A DNA stretch of 52,000 nucleotides from Actinopolymorpha alba DSM 45243 (lineage in GTDB: Bacteria; Actinomycetota; Actinomycetes; Propionibacteriales; Actinopolymorphaceae): positions 1 through 52,000 of the forward strand of contig NZ_KB892782.1 in the NCBI RefSeq assembly GCF_000373925.1, given 5' to 3'. The notes beneath the pieces are model-generated. The model had not been told where the DNA came from and made no database searches. It was given only the letters and a program-made list of their open reading frames with translations. Positions 16,575 through 23,471 of this stretch are shown in pieces. The first letter of the stretch is position 1. Each line of letters begins with the position of its first letter. The position numbers and the translations under genes are program-made.

Positions 16575-17717
16575 CTACTCGGCGTCTGGCCCGTCCGCCG
16601 CGTACATCCGGTGGACGGCCTCGGCCGTCTCCCGCATGAGGTCGCGCAGCTCCGTGGGTTCGAGCACCTCGACCTCCGGGCCGAAGCGGAAGAACGCGAG
16701 CTTGGCGTGCCTGATCGACTCGACCGGAATCACCGCGCGCACCCAGCCGGCCTCGTCAGGCGGCCCGGCCGTCTCGCGGGCGGCCCGAGCCGCCACCGGA
16801 CCGAGGTAGTAGGGGATCAGGTCCTGAGCGAACGGCGACAGCCGCACGACGGCCTCGGCGCGGTAGAGCCGCTCGCGGTAGCGCTCGGACCAGTCCTGCC
16901 AGTACGCCGCGAGGTCGAAGTCGAGGGCCCGGTCGAACCGCGCGTCGAGCGGGGTGAGCGTGCGGATCCGCGCGATGCGGTACGTCCGTACGTCCCCGTC
17001 GGGCCGAGACTCCTCGTCTGGCCGGGCGCTCCCCTCGTCTGGCCGGGCGCTCCCCTCGTCAGGCCGGCCGCTTCCCTCGTCAGGCCGGCCGCTTCCCTCG
17101 TCAGGCCGGCCGCTTCCCTCGTCAGGCCGGCCGCTTCCCTCGGGCCTGGTTGCTCTGGCCGCGACGTACCAGACCCCCGTCTTGAGGACCAGGCCGTACG
17201 GTTCGAGCGTCCGGGTGACCACCGTCTGGCCCCAGCGTTCGTACCGGATCCTGATCATCCGCTGGTTCCACACGGCGTCGGCGACGGCGGCGAGGTGCTC
17301 GGGTCGCTCCATCTCGCGAAACCACGACGGCGCGTCGAGGTGGAAGCGTTCCCTGATCCGGCCGGCCCTCGACCGGAGCTCAGGAGGCAGCGCCGCCATC
17401 AGCTTGAGCTCGGTCGCCGCCAGGACCGAACCCAGCCCGAGTTCGGCGGCGGCCTGCCCGGGCATGCCGGTGAGGAAGAGCGACTCCGCCTCGTCGCCGG
17501 TCAGCCCGGTGAGCCGGGTGCGGTAGCCGTCGAGGAGTTGGTAGCCGCCGGCAGGACCGCGGTCGGCGTACACGGGGACGCCCGCGGCGGACAGCGAGTC
17601 GATGTCGCGGTAGACGGTACGGACGGACACCTCCAGCTCCTCGGCCAGCTCAGGCGCCGTCATCCGACCCCGGGTCTGCAGGAGCAGGAGGAGCGACAGC
17701 AGTCGACTCGCGCGCAC
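16575..17717 (-). CDS. WYL-domain transcriptional regulator (YafY type)
   Basis: The product has 380 residues. An N-terminal winged helix-turn-helix (RASRLLSLLLLLQTRGRMTAPELAEELEVSVRTVYRDIDSL) is followed by a WYL domain (IRIRYERWGQ..., LEPYGLVLKTGVWYVAARA) and a C-terminal extension. WYL proteins sense ligands, often nucleotides or nucleic acids. GTG at 17717 has a perfect GGAGGAGG site 6 nt upstream, so an in-frame ATG at 17774 is not used. A run of six GSxRPDE heptapeptides (about residues 193-235) interrupts the WYL domain just after YVAARATRP, inflating it by about 45 residues. It is divergent from DUF3224, with a dyad between them, suggesting it controls that gene and itself. Confidence 0.92.
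   Translation of the reverse strand: MRASRLLSLLLLLQTRGRMTAPELAEELEVSVRTVYRDIDSLSAAGVPVYADRGPAGGYQLLDGYRTRLTGLTGDEAESLFLTGMPGQAAAELGLGSVLAATELKLMAALPPELRSRAGRIRERFHLDAPSWFREMERPEHLAAVADAVWNQRMIRIRYERWGQTVVTRTLEPYGLVLKTGVWYVAARATRPEGSGRPDEGSGRPDEGSGRPDEGSGRPDEGSARPDEGSARPDEESRPDGDVRTYRIARIRTLTPLDARFDRALDFDLAAYWQDWSERYRERLYRAEAVVRLSPFAQDLIPYYLGPVAARAARETAGPPDEAGWVRAVIPVESIRHAKLAFFRFGPEVEVLEPTELRDLMRETAEAVHRMYAADGPDAE
17014..17139. repeat. 21-bp tandem repeat within the WYL regulator gene
   Basis: Six 21-bp units: two reading TCGTCTGGCCGGGCGCTCCC(C) and four reading TCGTCAGGCCGGCCGCTTCC(C). All are in frame and encode EGSxRPD heptapeptides. The four identical right-hand units indicate recent expansion. 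Confidence 0.9.
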
Positions 17718-17786
17718 GCCAGTCCTCCTCCCGGTCGTCTCCCACGCGATGTAGAGGTCGCGCGACCTCTTCATTTCACCCCATTG

Positions 17787-17809
17787 AACCTGACAGGAGC
17801 TGACAGGTT
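17787..17809. promoter_or_regulatory. Putative WYL-regulator operator
   Basis: AACCTGACAG and CTGACAGGTT face each other across GAG, forming an inverted repeat with one mismatch per arm, which also reads as a direct repeat of CTGACAG. It lies 70 bp before the WYL start and 93 bp before the DUF3224 start, in the shared divergent promoter region. Binding by the WYL protein is inferred from position. Confidence 0.6.
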
Positions 17810-17902
17810 CACCGGCCAGGCTGGGTCCCGGATCGGGCGGCGGGCGCACCAAGCCCCGGCGACCACACAGCGCAACCTGGCATTGACGAACGGAGATCAG
17901 CG

Positions 17903-18319
17903 ATGACGGCCCAGGACGGCACCTTCACCCCCATCAGCTGGGACGAGAAGCTCCCCGAGGAACCAGGGGGAAGCCCGCGCATCAGCCACGCCCACACGAC
18001 CAACAAGTTCGACGGCGTGATCGAAGGCACCACCACCGCCGACCACGTGATGTATTACTCCGGCCAGGGCGAGGGTTGGGGATCGGGCACGTACCACGGG
18101 TATGAGCAGATCACCGGGGAGGTCGGCGGTCGGTCCGGGAGCTTCGTCCTCGAGCACACCGGCGACTTCGGTGACAGCACTGTTCGGGCGACCTGGTCAG
18201 TCGTGGAGGGTTCGGGCACGGCCGAACTCACCGGCCTGCGCGGCAAGGGCGGCTTCGTCTCCAAGCACGGCGAAGCGTCCACGGCGTACACCTTCGAGTA
18301 CGAGTTCGTCACCAACTGA
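17903..18319 (+). CDS. DUF3224 domain protein
   Basis: The product has 138 residues. DUF3224 proteins form a small beta-barrel; the sequence shows the alternating beta pattern and family words FDGVIEGTTTADHVMYYSGQGEG, SGTYHGYEQITGEVGGRSGSFVLEHTGDF and GTAELTGLRGKGGF. The function of the family is unknown. It commonly neighbours WYL-type regulators, as here, and is probably under the control of the divergent regulator through the dyad at 17787-17809. The stop is 13 nt before the start of the small repeat ORF. Confidence 0.92.
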   Translation: MTAQDGTFTPISWDEKLPEEPGGSPRISHAHTTNKFDGVIEGTTTADHVMYYSGQGEGWGSGTYHGYEQITGEVGGRSGSFVLEHTGDFGDSTVRATWSVVEGSGTAELTGLRGKGGFVSKHGEASTAYTFEYEFVTN

Positions 18320-18332
18320 GAGGAATGCCTTC

Positions 18333-18416
18333 GTGAGCGAACGCAGCGAGCGAACAATCCAACACAGCGCCTCGAGTGCCTCATGCGCGCCCGCAGCAAA
18401 GCGAGGGCGGGCATGA
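18333..18416 (+). CDS. 27-residue peptide ORF of the 80-bp repeat (third copy)
   Basis: From GTG at 18333 the peptide reads MSERSERTIQHSASS then ASCAPAAKRGRA, 21 of 27 residues the same as the tandem copies at 14968-15131. The TGA stop (18414-18416) overlaps the ATG (18413) of the next gene as ATGA. A GAGAGGA site lies 8 nt before the GTG, inside the end of the DUF3224 gene region. The DNA has diverged while length, frame, cysteine and the basic C-terminus are kept, which hints at selection on the ORF or its coupling role. Confidence 0.6.
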   Translation: MSERSERTIQHSASSASCAPAAKRGRA

Positions 18417-19078
18417 GCAACGCGCAACTCTACGACGCGAGCCGGGTTCGGATCGTCGCCCTTATCCGGGCCGGCGATCCCGGCGCCCCGGTCGCCGCGT
18501 GCCCCGGCTGGACCGCGAAGGACCTCATCAGCCATCTTGCCGGTGGGCTTGGCGACTTCCTGACCCGCAGGTTCGAGGTGGAGGAGGGCGACGACTTCGG
18601 CGAACGGACGGTCCGCGAGCGGCGCGATCAGTCCGTCGAAGACGCCCTCGCGGAGTGGCAGCGGCACCGCGCCACCGCCGACGAACTCCTCGCCTCTCCC
18701 ATGGGCGGTGTCCTGGTGGCTGAGGTCGTGTCGCATGAGCACGACCTCCGGACGGCGTTGGGCCAGCCGGGCGCCCGCGACGAGCCAGGTGTACGCGCCG
18801 CGCTCGAGCGGCCGTTGCAGGAGGTCGACCGTAAGCGCCGGGAAGCCGGCGGGGCCGCTGTCCGCCTGGTGGTGGATGGCGCAACGGAGCAGGTCATCGG
18901 TGCGGGCGAGCCAGCCGCCACCCTGCGGGTCTCGGCGTTCGAACTCCTACGCACGATCAGCGGACGGCGTACGAAGGATCAGGTACGCGCGCTCGACTGG
19001 TCGGTGGACGACGCGACGCCTTACCTGCCGGCTTTGACGATGTTCGGCGAATTCCGGGACACGCCACTCGACGAGTAG
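18413..19078 (+). CDS. TIGR03083/maleylpyruvate isomerase-like protein
   Basis: The product has 221 residues. It has the DinB-like four-helix N-terminal region of the actinobacterial TIGR03083 group: CPGWTAKDLISHLAGGLGDFL, and VLVAEVVSHEHDLRTALGQPGARD (the His-x3-Asp type metal site). A C-terminal SCP2-like part follows (LRVSAFELLRTISGRRTKDQVRALDW). Members are thought to be mycothiol-dependent metalloenzymes; the substrate here is unknown. The start codon is supplied by the 80-bp repeat and overlaps the small ORF stop as ATGA; the first codons after ATGAGC differ from the repeat peptide. Confidence 0.88.
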   Translation: MSNAQLYDASRVRIVALIRAGDPGAPVAACPGWTAKDLISHLAGGLGDFLTRRFEVEEGDDFGERTVRERRDQSVEDALAEWQRHRATADELLASPMGGVLVAEVVSHEHDLRTALGQPGARDEPGVRAALERPLQEVDRKRREAGGAAVRLVVDGATEQVIGAGEPAATLRVSAFELLRTISGRRTKDQVRALDWSVDDATPYLPALTMFGEFRDTPLDE

Positions 19079-19130
19079 GCAAGCCGACCTTGACAGCCGC
19101 ACTCGCCGCACCTGACGGCGGCTGGTCGGT

Positions 19131-19175
19131 CTGAGACGGCGACCTCTGAGACGGAGACCTCTGAGACGGAGAATC
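19131..19175. repeat. 15-bp tandem repeat upstream of the HTH_42 gene
   Basis: Three units of the type CTGAGACGGAGACCT (19131, 19146, 19161). The last one carries GGAGA about 9 nt before the ATG at 19181, so the repeat provides the ribosome site; slippage here could change spacing or number of sites. Confidence 0.75.
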
Positions 19176-19180
19176 TCCTC

Positions 19181-20311
19181 ATGGTGCTCGACATCGGCCG
19201 CACCCAGGTCATGGCCTACCGCGCGGCGGCGCAGGGACTCGACCGGGCGACCGCGGATCCGGCGAAGCTCGGCGTCTTCGACCTCGGCGTCCAGGACACG
19301 ACCTTCGGGACCGCGCGGCTGGCACTCGCCGCCCGGCTGCCGGAGCCGTTGCCGGGCGGTGAGGACCCGCTGGCGGACGAGGAGACGTTCGCCCTGCTCT
19401 GGTCGGTCCGCGGTGCGCCGCACGTGCACCGGCGGGCCGACCTTCCCGGCCTGGCGCGCGCTCTCTGGCCTCGCAGCGAGGCCGATGCGACGGCCCGCCT
19501 CGCCGCGGAGCGGAAGGCGCTGAAGGCGGCGGGCATTCCCGCGCTGGACGCGTTCACCGCCGCGGCGCAGGCGGTGCGGGCCGTCGTGACCAAGCCCCTC
19601 GGCAAGGGCGACGTGAGCGCCGCGGTGACGGCTCGGCTGCCTGACGCGTATGCGTACGACTGTCGGGGGTGCCGGGCGCGACACGTCTACGGCGGGCTCT
19701 TCCAGCTGGTCGGGCTGCCCGCGGGGGTACGCCACGAGCCGGACACCTCGCCGCCGATCCTCGCGCCTCTGGAGGGCCGGCCCCCGATTCCCACGTCCGC
19801 CAAGGGAGTCGGCGCGTTCATCCGCGCGTACCTCCGGCTGCACGGCCCGGCCACCCTCGCCGAAGCGGCCAGCTACCTCGGAACCTCCCAGGCGGCGCTC
19901 CGGCCGGAGTGGCCGGACGGGCTGGCCGAAGTGACGGTCGACGGGCGCCGTACCTGGCTTCCCGAAGACCAGCTCGACGCCCTGCGGGCCGCGCCCTCGC
20001 CGGCGTACGTGCGCCTGCTGCCGACCTACGACCCGTTCGTCCAGTCGCGTGACCGTGACCTGCTCGTCCCCGATCCGGCCCGGCAGAAGGAGTTATGGCG
20101 GATTCTCGGGAGTCCGGGTGCCCTGATCGTGAACGGCGAGATCGCCGGGACGTGGCGGGCACGCGCGGCGGGCAAGAAGCGGTTGACAGTCACGGTGCAG
20201 GCGTTCGGCTCCCTGCCGCGCGCGGTGCGGGCGGCGGTCGAGGACGAGGCCGCGCGGATGGCCCGGGTGCGCGGCATGGGCGAGGCCGCGGTGACGTACG
20301 CCGACACCTGA
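19181..20311 (+). CDS. Winged-helix DNA-binding protein, HTH_42 (AlkZ-like) family
   Basis: The product has 376 residues. It belongs to the HTH_42/DUF1006 group: GVQDTTFGTARLALAARL, FALLWSVRGAPHVHRRADLPGLA, then winged-helix-like segments (AYLRLHGPATLAEAASYLGTSQAALR) and the C-terminal LLPTYDPFVQSRDRDLLVPD...GALIVNGEIAGTWRARAAGK. AlkZ and YcaQ members of this superfamily are DNA glycosylases that unhook cross-links or remove azinomycin-type adducts; many others have unknown function. The QxD-type motif (VQDT) near the N-terminus and the G-x-W-R motif support the family; glycosylase activity is a guess. ATG at 19181 has a GGAGA site 9 nt upstream. Confidence 0.85.
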   Translation: MVLDIGRTQVMAYRAAAQGLDRATADPAKLGVFDLGVQDTTFGTARLALAARLPEPLPGGEDPLADEETFALLWSVRGAPHVHRRADLPGLARALWPRSEADATARLAAERKALKAAGIPALDAFTAAAQAVRAVVTKPLGKGDVSAAVTARLPDAYAYDCRGCRARHVYGGLFQLVGLPAGVRHEPDTSPPILAPLEGRPPIPTSAKGVGAFIRAYLRLHGPATLAEAASYLGTSQAALRPEWPDGLAEVTVDGRRTWLPEDQLDALRAAPSPAYVRLLPTYDPFVQSRDRDLLVPDPARQKELWRILGSPGALIVNGEIAGTWRARAAGKKRLTVTVQAFGSLPRAVRAAVEDEAARMARVRGMGEAAVTYADT

Positions 20312-20325
20312 TGGCCCTCAGTCGC

Positions 20326-20365
20326 AGGCCCCCAAATGATCACGTAAACGTGGTCATTTGGGGCC
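20326..20365. repeat. Palindromic repeat, AATGAYCACGT family (copy D)
   Basis: The core at 20335-20358 has half-sites AATGATCACG and CGTGGTCATT; the flanks GGCCCCCA and TGGGGCC extend the stem further. It lies between the convergent HTH_42 and DinB-like genes, 15 bp after the first stop, a fitting place for a bidirectional terminator. Confidence 0.8.
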
Positions 20366-20425
20366 GTCCCGCAGCGCCGGGCGGCGATCCCCGCCCTGAT
20401 GTCGATGACTCGCTCGCGCGACCTC

Positions 20426-20944
20426 TTATTCGCCCACTGCCCCGTCGGAGAGTTCGCGTACGACGTCGAGGTGGCCGGCGTGGCGGGCGTACTCCTGCAA
20501 CACGTGGAACAGAATCCAGGCCAGCGTCGGGCGAGGGCCACGACCCTCCTGGAATCGTCCGCCGTAGCGTGCCGGGTCGGAGAGTCGTGCCGACCCGGCG
20601 ATGGTGCGCGAAACGTCGGCCTGCTCCAGGAATGCGGCCACCAGCTCCCGCGGTGACTCGTCCGGCTCCACATGCCAACGTTCGATCGCGCCGTGATCGC
20701 CCCACGGGTCACTCACCTGCTCGGCGGCGAATCCCCACCGGAACCATCGGCGCTCGACATACGTGAGGTGCTTCAGCAGCTGCAACGGTGTCCATCCGGA
20801 CGGCAACCGGCTCGTCCGCAGCTCCGCCTCGGACATGCCGTCCAGCTTGCGGAGAATGACGTCGCGGTAATAGTCGAGGTATGCAGCGAGCAGCTCGGCC
20901 GGGTCTGCCAGGTCGGCGGGGGGTTCGTCCAGAGGGGCGCTCAT
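20426..20944 (-). CDS. DinB/DUF664 family protein
   Basis: The product has 172 residues. It shows the mycothiol-transferase DinB fold typical of DUF664: LAAYLDYYRDVILRKLDGMSEAELRTSRLPSGWTPLQLLKHLTYVERRWF, and FHVLQEYARHAGHLDVVREL. The three expected metal-binding histidines are visible (KHLTY..., FHVLQEY, RHAGHLD). These proteins are probable thiol-dependent metalloenzymes in detoxification; the substrate is unknown. ATG at 20944 (MSAPLDEPP) is chosen; the frame upstream runs through the tandem hairpins at 20956-21059 and is not coding. Confidence 0.9.
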   Translation of the reverse strand: MSAPLDEPPADLADPAELLAAYLDYYRDVILRKLDGMSEAELRTSRLPSGWTPLQLLKHLTYVERRWFRWGFAAEQVSDPWGDHGAIERWHVEPDESPRELVAAFLEQADVSRTIAGSARLSDPARYGGRFQEGRGPRPTLAWILFHVLQEYARHAGHLDVVRELSDGAVGE

Positions 20945-20955
20945 CTCGGTGAAGA

Positions 20956-21063
20956 TAGCGGCGGCCGCCGACAGGGTGCCCTCACCACGCGACTGGTGCG
21001 GGCACCCTAGCGGCGGCCGCCGACAGGGTGCCCTCACCACGCGACTGGTGCGGGCACCCTGTC
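20956..21063 (-). terminator. 52-bp tandem direct repeat with strong hairpins
   Basis: A 52-bp unit is perfectly repeated at 20956-21007 and 21008-21059. Each unit folds into a stem with outer pairs CAGGGTGCCC / GGGCACCCT and an inner CACCA / TGGTG. It lies 32 bp after the stop of the osmoprotectant operon, so a double terminator is the likely role. Perfect identity shows recent duplication. Confidence 0.75.
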
Positions 21064-21094
21064 GGTCACGTTCGGCCTGACCCGAGCCTCGTGA

Positions 21095-22033
21095 TCAGCC
21101 CAGGTTGTTGCCGGTGAGCCATTCCTTCGCGACCACGGCGGGATCCTTCTTGTCGACCTCGACCTCCTTGACAAGGCCGGCCAGCGTCGGGGTGTCGAGC
21201 TTCGCCGACACCGCGTCGAGGGCGCCCTTCACGGTCTCGGACGCCTTCGCCTTGCTGATCAGGGGTACGACGTTCTGGGCGGCGAAGAAGTTCTTCGGAT
21301 CCTCGAGCACCACGAAGTCGTTCGCCTTGATCGCCGACTGCGTGGTGAAGAGGTTCGCCGCGTCCACCCGGCCACTCTTCAACGCGGCCACCGTGAGCGG
21401 TCCCGCCACGTCGAGCGGCTGGAACGACTTGAAGTTCAGGCCGTAGACCTGCTTGAGCCCAGGAACGCCGGACTGGCGGTTCTTCCACTCCGGCGGCCCA
21501 CCGAGCACGAGGTCCTTCGCGACCGGGCCCAGGTCGGCGATCGTCGTGAGGTTGTACTTCTTGGCGGTTTCCTGGGTGACCACCACGGCGTCCTTGTCCT
21601 CCGCGTTGGACTTCTCCAGGACGGTCAGCGTGCCAGGCAGGGCCTTCTGCAGTGCGGCGTACACCTCGTCCGGCTTCACCGCCTTGGTCTTCTTGTCGAA
21701 GTACTGCAGGAGAACGCCGGTGTACTCGGGCGCGAGGTCGATCGAGCCGTCCTGCAGGCCCTTGATGTAGGTCTCCCGGCTGCCGATGTTGAGCTTCTTG
21801 TCGACCTTGACGCCCTTGGCGGAGAGCGCTCCGGCGTAGATCTCACCGAGAAGCACCGCTTCGGGGAAGTTCGCCGAGCCCACGATGATGGTGTCGCTCG
21901 CCGCCTTCGTCGCGGGTTCCTCGCCTGCCTTGGTGGTTTCGGTAGTCAGCGGATTGCCGCCACCCCCGCACGCCGTGAGCGCGAGCAGCCCCGCCGCCGC
22001 CAGGGCAGCGAGCATCGTCCTGATCGGTTTCAT
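21095..22033 (-). CDS. Glycine betaine/choline-type ABC transporter substrate-binding lipoprotein
   Basis: The product has 312 residues. A lipoprotein signal (MKPIRTMLAALAAAGLLALTACGGG, lipobox LTAC) is followed by an OpuAC/OsmF-type solute-binding domain: IIVGSANFPEAVLLGEIYAGAL, then SIDLAPEYTGVLLQYF (the conserved EYTG motif) and DAANLFTTQSAI. It is anchored outside the membrane and delivers quaternary amines or related osmoprotectants to the two permeases encoded upstream. ATG at 22033 has an AGGAGA site 9 nt upstream. It is the last gene of the four-gene operon, 41 nt after the second permease. Confidence 0.93.
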   Translation of the reverse strand: MKPIRTMLAALAAAGLLALTACGGGGNPLTTETTKAGEEPATKAASDTIIVGSANFPEAVLLGEIYAGALSAKGVKVDKKLNIGSRETYIKGLQDGSIDLAPEYTGVLLQYFDKKTKAVKPDEVYAALQKALPGTLTVLEKSNAEDKDAVVVTQETAKKYNLTTIADLGPVAKDLVLGGPPEWKNRQSGVPGLKQVYGLNFKSFQPLDVAGPLTVAALKSGRVDAANLFTTQSAIKANDFVVLEDPKNFFAAQNVVPLISKAKASETVKGALDAVSAKLDTPTLAGLVKEVEVDKKDPAVVAKEWLTGNNLG

Positions 22034-22074
22034 TGTCCGGATCTCTCCTGTTGGGGCGTTCGTCATTCGACCCG

Positions 22075-22845
22075 TCAACGTGCCGCGACGGGTTCGTCTT
22101 CCGGTTCGGTGCTGAATGTGGGCTTCGTTACCTCCGACGCGGTTGTGGCTCGCGCCCGTCGGGCGCCGCGTCCGGTGAGTCCGCGGGGCACGCTGAACCG
22201 CTGGACACCCGCGAGCAGCGCCTCCATGACCAGCGCCAGCAGCGCCACCAGGACGGCTCCGGCCAGCATCTGCGGGTAGTCCTGAACTGACTGGCCGTCC
22301 TGCAGAAGCCGGCCGAGCCCACCAAGGCCGACCCACGCGGCGAGCGTGGCCGTCGAGACGATCTGCAACATCGCGCTGCGCAGTCCGGAGAACACCAGCG
22401 GCAACGCGCACGGAGCCTCGACCTTGACCAGGACCTCACGCCCGGTCATGCCCATGCCGTACGCAGCGTCCCGGGCCGCCGGGTCGACGTTCTGTACTCC
22501 GGCGTACGTGCTGGTGAGGATCGGCGGAACGGCAAGGATCACCAGCACGAGGAGTGCCGGCAGGAACTGCCCGAGGGTGTTGGGAAGCGCGTCGAGGAGT
22601 ACGAGCGTGACCAGGAAGAGCAGGCCGAGGCTCGGAAGGGCACGCAGGGCGTTCGCGAACCCGGCCACCATGAAGGTGCCCTTACCGGTGTGGCCGACGT
22701 ACAGACCAAGCGCGATGCCGATCGCGGCGGCGATGACCAGCGCGAGGACGGAGTAGCCGAGGTGTTCGAGCAGGCGGTTGGGGATGCCGTCCTGGCCCGT
22801 CCAGTGCACCGGGTCGGTGAACCATTGAAGGAACTCGCCGATCAT
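22075..22845 (-). CDS. Osmoprotectant ABC transporter permease (second)
   Basis: The product has 256 residues. Six membrane segments and the BPD_transp_1 EAA-type loop (GREVLVKVEAPCALPLVFSGLRSAMLQIVSTATLAAWVGLGGLG) identify an OpuC/ProW-type permease. The N-terminus (MIGEFLQWFTDPVHWTGQDGIPNRLLEHLGYS) is typical. The ATG at 22845 overlaps the stop of the first permease as ATGA, indicating tight coupling. A cytoplasmic tail of about 45 polar residues follows the last helix. Confidence 0.92.
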   Translation of the reverse strand: MIGEFLQWFTDPVHWTGQDGIPNRLLEHLGYSVLALVIAAAIGIALGLYVGHTGKGTFMVAGFANALRALPSLGLLFLVTLVLLDALPNTLGQFLPALLVLVILAVPPILTSTYAGVQNVDPAARDAAYGMGMTGREVLVKVEAPCALPLVFSGLRSAMLQIVSTATLAAWVGLGGLGRLLQDGQSVQDYPQMLAGAVLVALLALVMEALLAGVQRFSVPRGLTGRGARRARATTASEVTKPTFSTEPEDEPVAAR

Positions 22846-23471
22846 GTGGCGCCCCTCTCCCGCTGCCACGGCGTGAGTGCTCTGGTGCCGAGGAGGATGA
22901 GTCCGTCGAGCAACAGGGCGAGTACGACGCACAGCACGATGCCGGTGATCAGCGGCGCAAGGTAGGCGCGGTTGAGACCGTCGACGAACAGCGCCCCAAG
23001 CTGTGGAACGCCGAGCAGCGCCGACACGGTCACCAGGCTGACGTTGGAGACGGCGGCGACCCGCAGGCCGGCACCGATGACCGGCACCGCGACGGGCAGC
23101 TCGACCCGGAGGAACCGCGGGAGCGGGCGGTAGCCCATCGCCAGGGCCGCCTGGCGTACGTCGTCGGGCACCGCGCCCAGCCCGTCAGCCACCGTCCTGA
23201 CCAGCAGGGCGAGGGTGTAGATGGTGAGCGCGACGACGACGTTGACGGGCGAGAGGATCTGGGTGCCGAGGATCACCGGCAGCGCGACGAACAACGCGAG
23301 CGACGGGATGGTGTAGGCGAGCCCCGTCACGCCGAGCATCGGCGCGTAGAGCCGGCGATAGCGGCGGGCCAACCACCCCAACGGGATCGCCACCGCGAGC
23401 CCGAGCAGCAGCGGCACGACCGACAGCCACAGATGCTGGAGGAAGAGGACGACGACCTCGAGCCAGTCCAT
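22842..23471 (-). CDS. Osmoprotectant ABC transporter permease (first)
   Basis: The product has 209 residues: MDWLEVVVLFLQHLWLSVVPLLLGLAVAIPLGWLARRY..., five to six membrane segments and the permease loop AALAMGYRPLPRFLRVELPVAVPVIGAGLRVAAVSNVSLVTV. It pairs with the other permease to form a heterodimeric channel. Its ATG shares a base with the TGA of the ATPase gene (TGATG) and its stop overlaps the next start by 4 nt, so the three genes are translated as a unit. Confidence 0.92.
   Translation of the reverse strand: MDWLEVVVLFLQHLWLSVVPLLLGLAVAIPLGWLARRYRRLYAPMLGVTGLAYTIPSLALFVALPVILGTQILSPVNVVVALTIYTLALLVRTVADGLGAVPDDVRQAALAMGYRPLPRFLRVELPVAVPVIGAGLRVAAVSNVSLVTVSALLGVPQLGALFVDGLNRAYLAPLITGIVLCVVLALLLDGLILLGTRALTPWQRERGAT

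Noticed and set aside
17014-17139. Regularly spaced repeats as a CRISPR array
   Set aside because: The units are contiguous without spacers and lie in frame inside a gene; the 15-bp repeat at 13006-13110 is the same kind of minisatellite.
16611-17906. Open frame of 431 codons opposite the WYL regulator
   Set aside because: The WYL gene has a perfect ribosome site and domain match; the opposite frame has neither.
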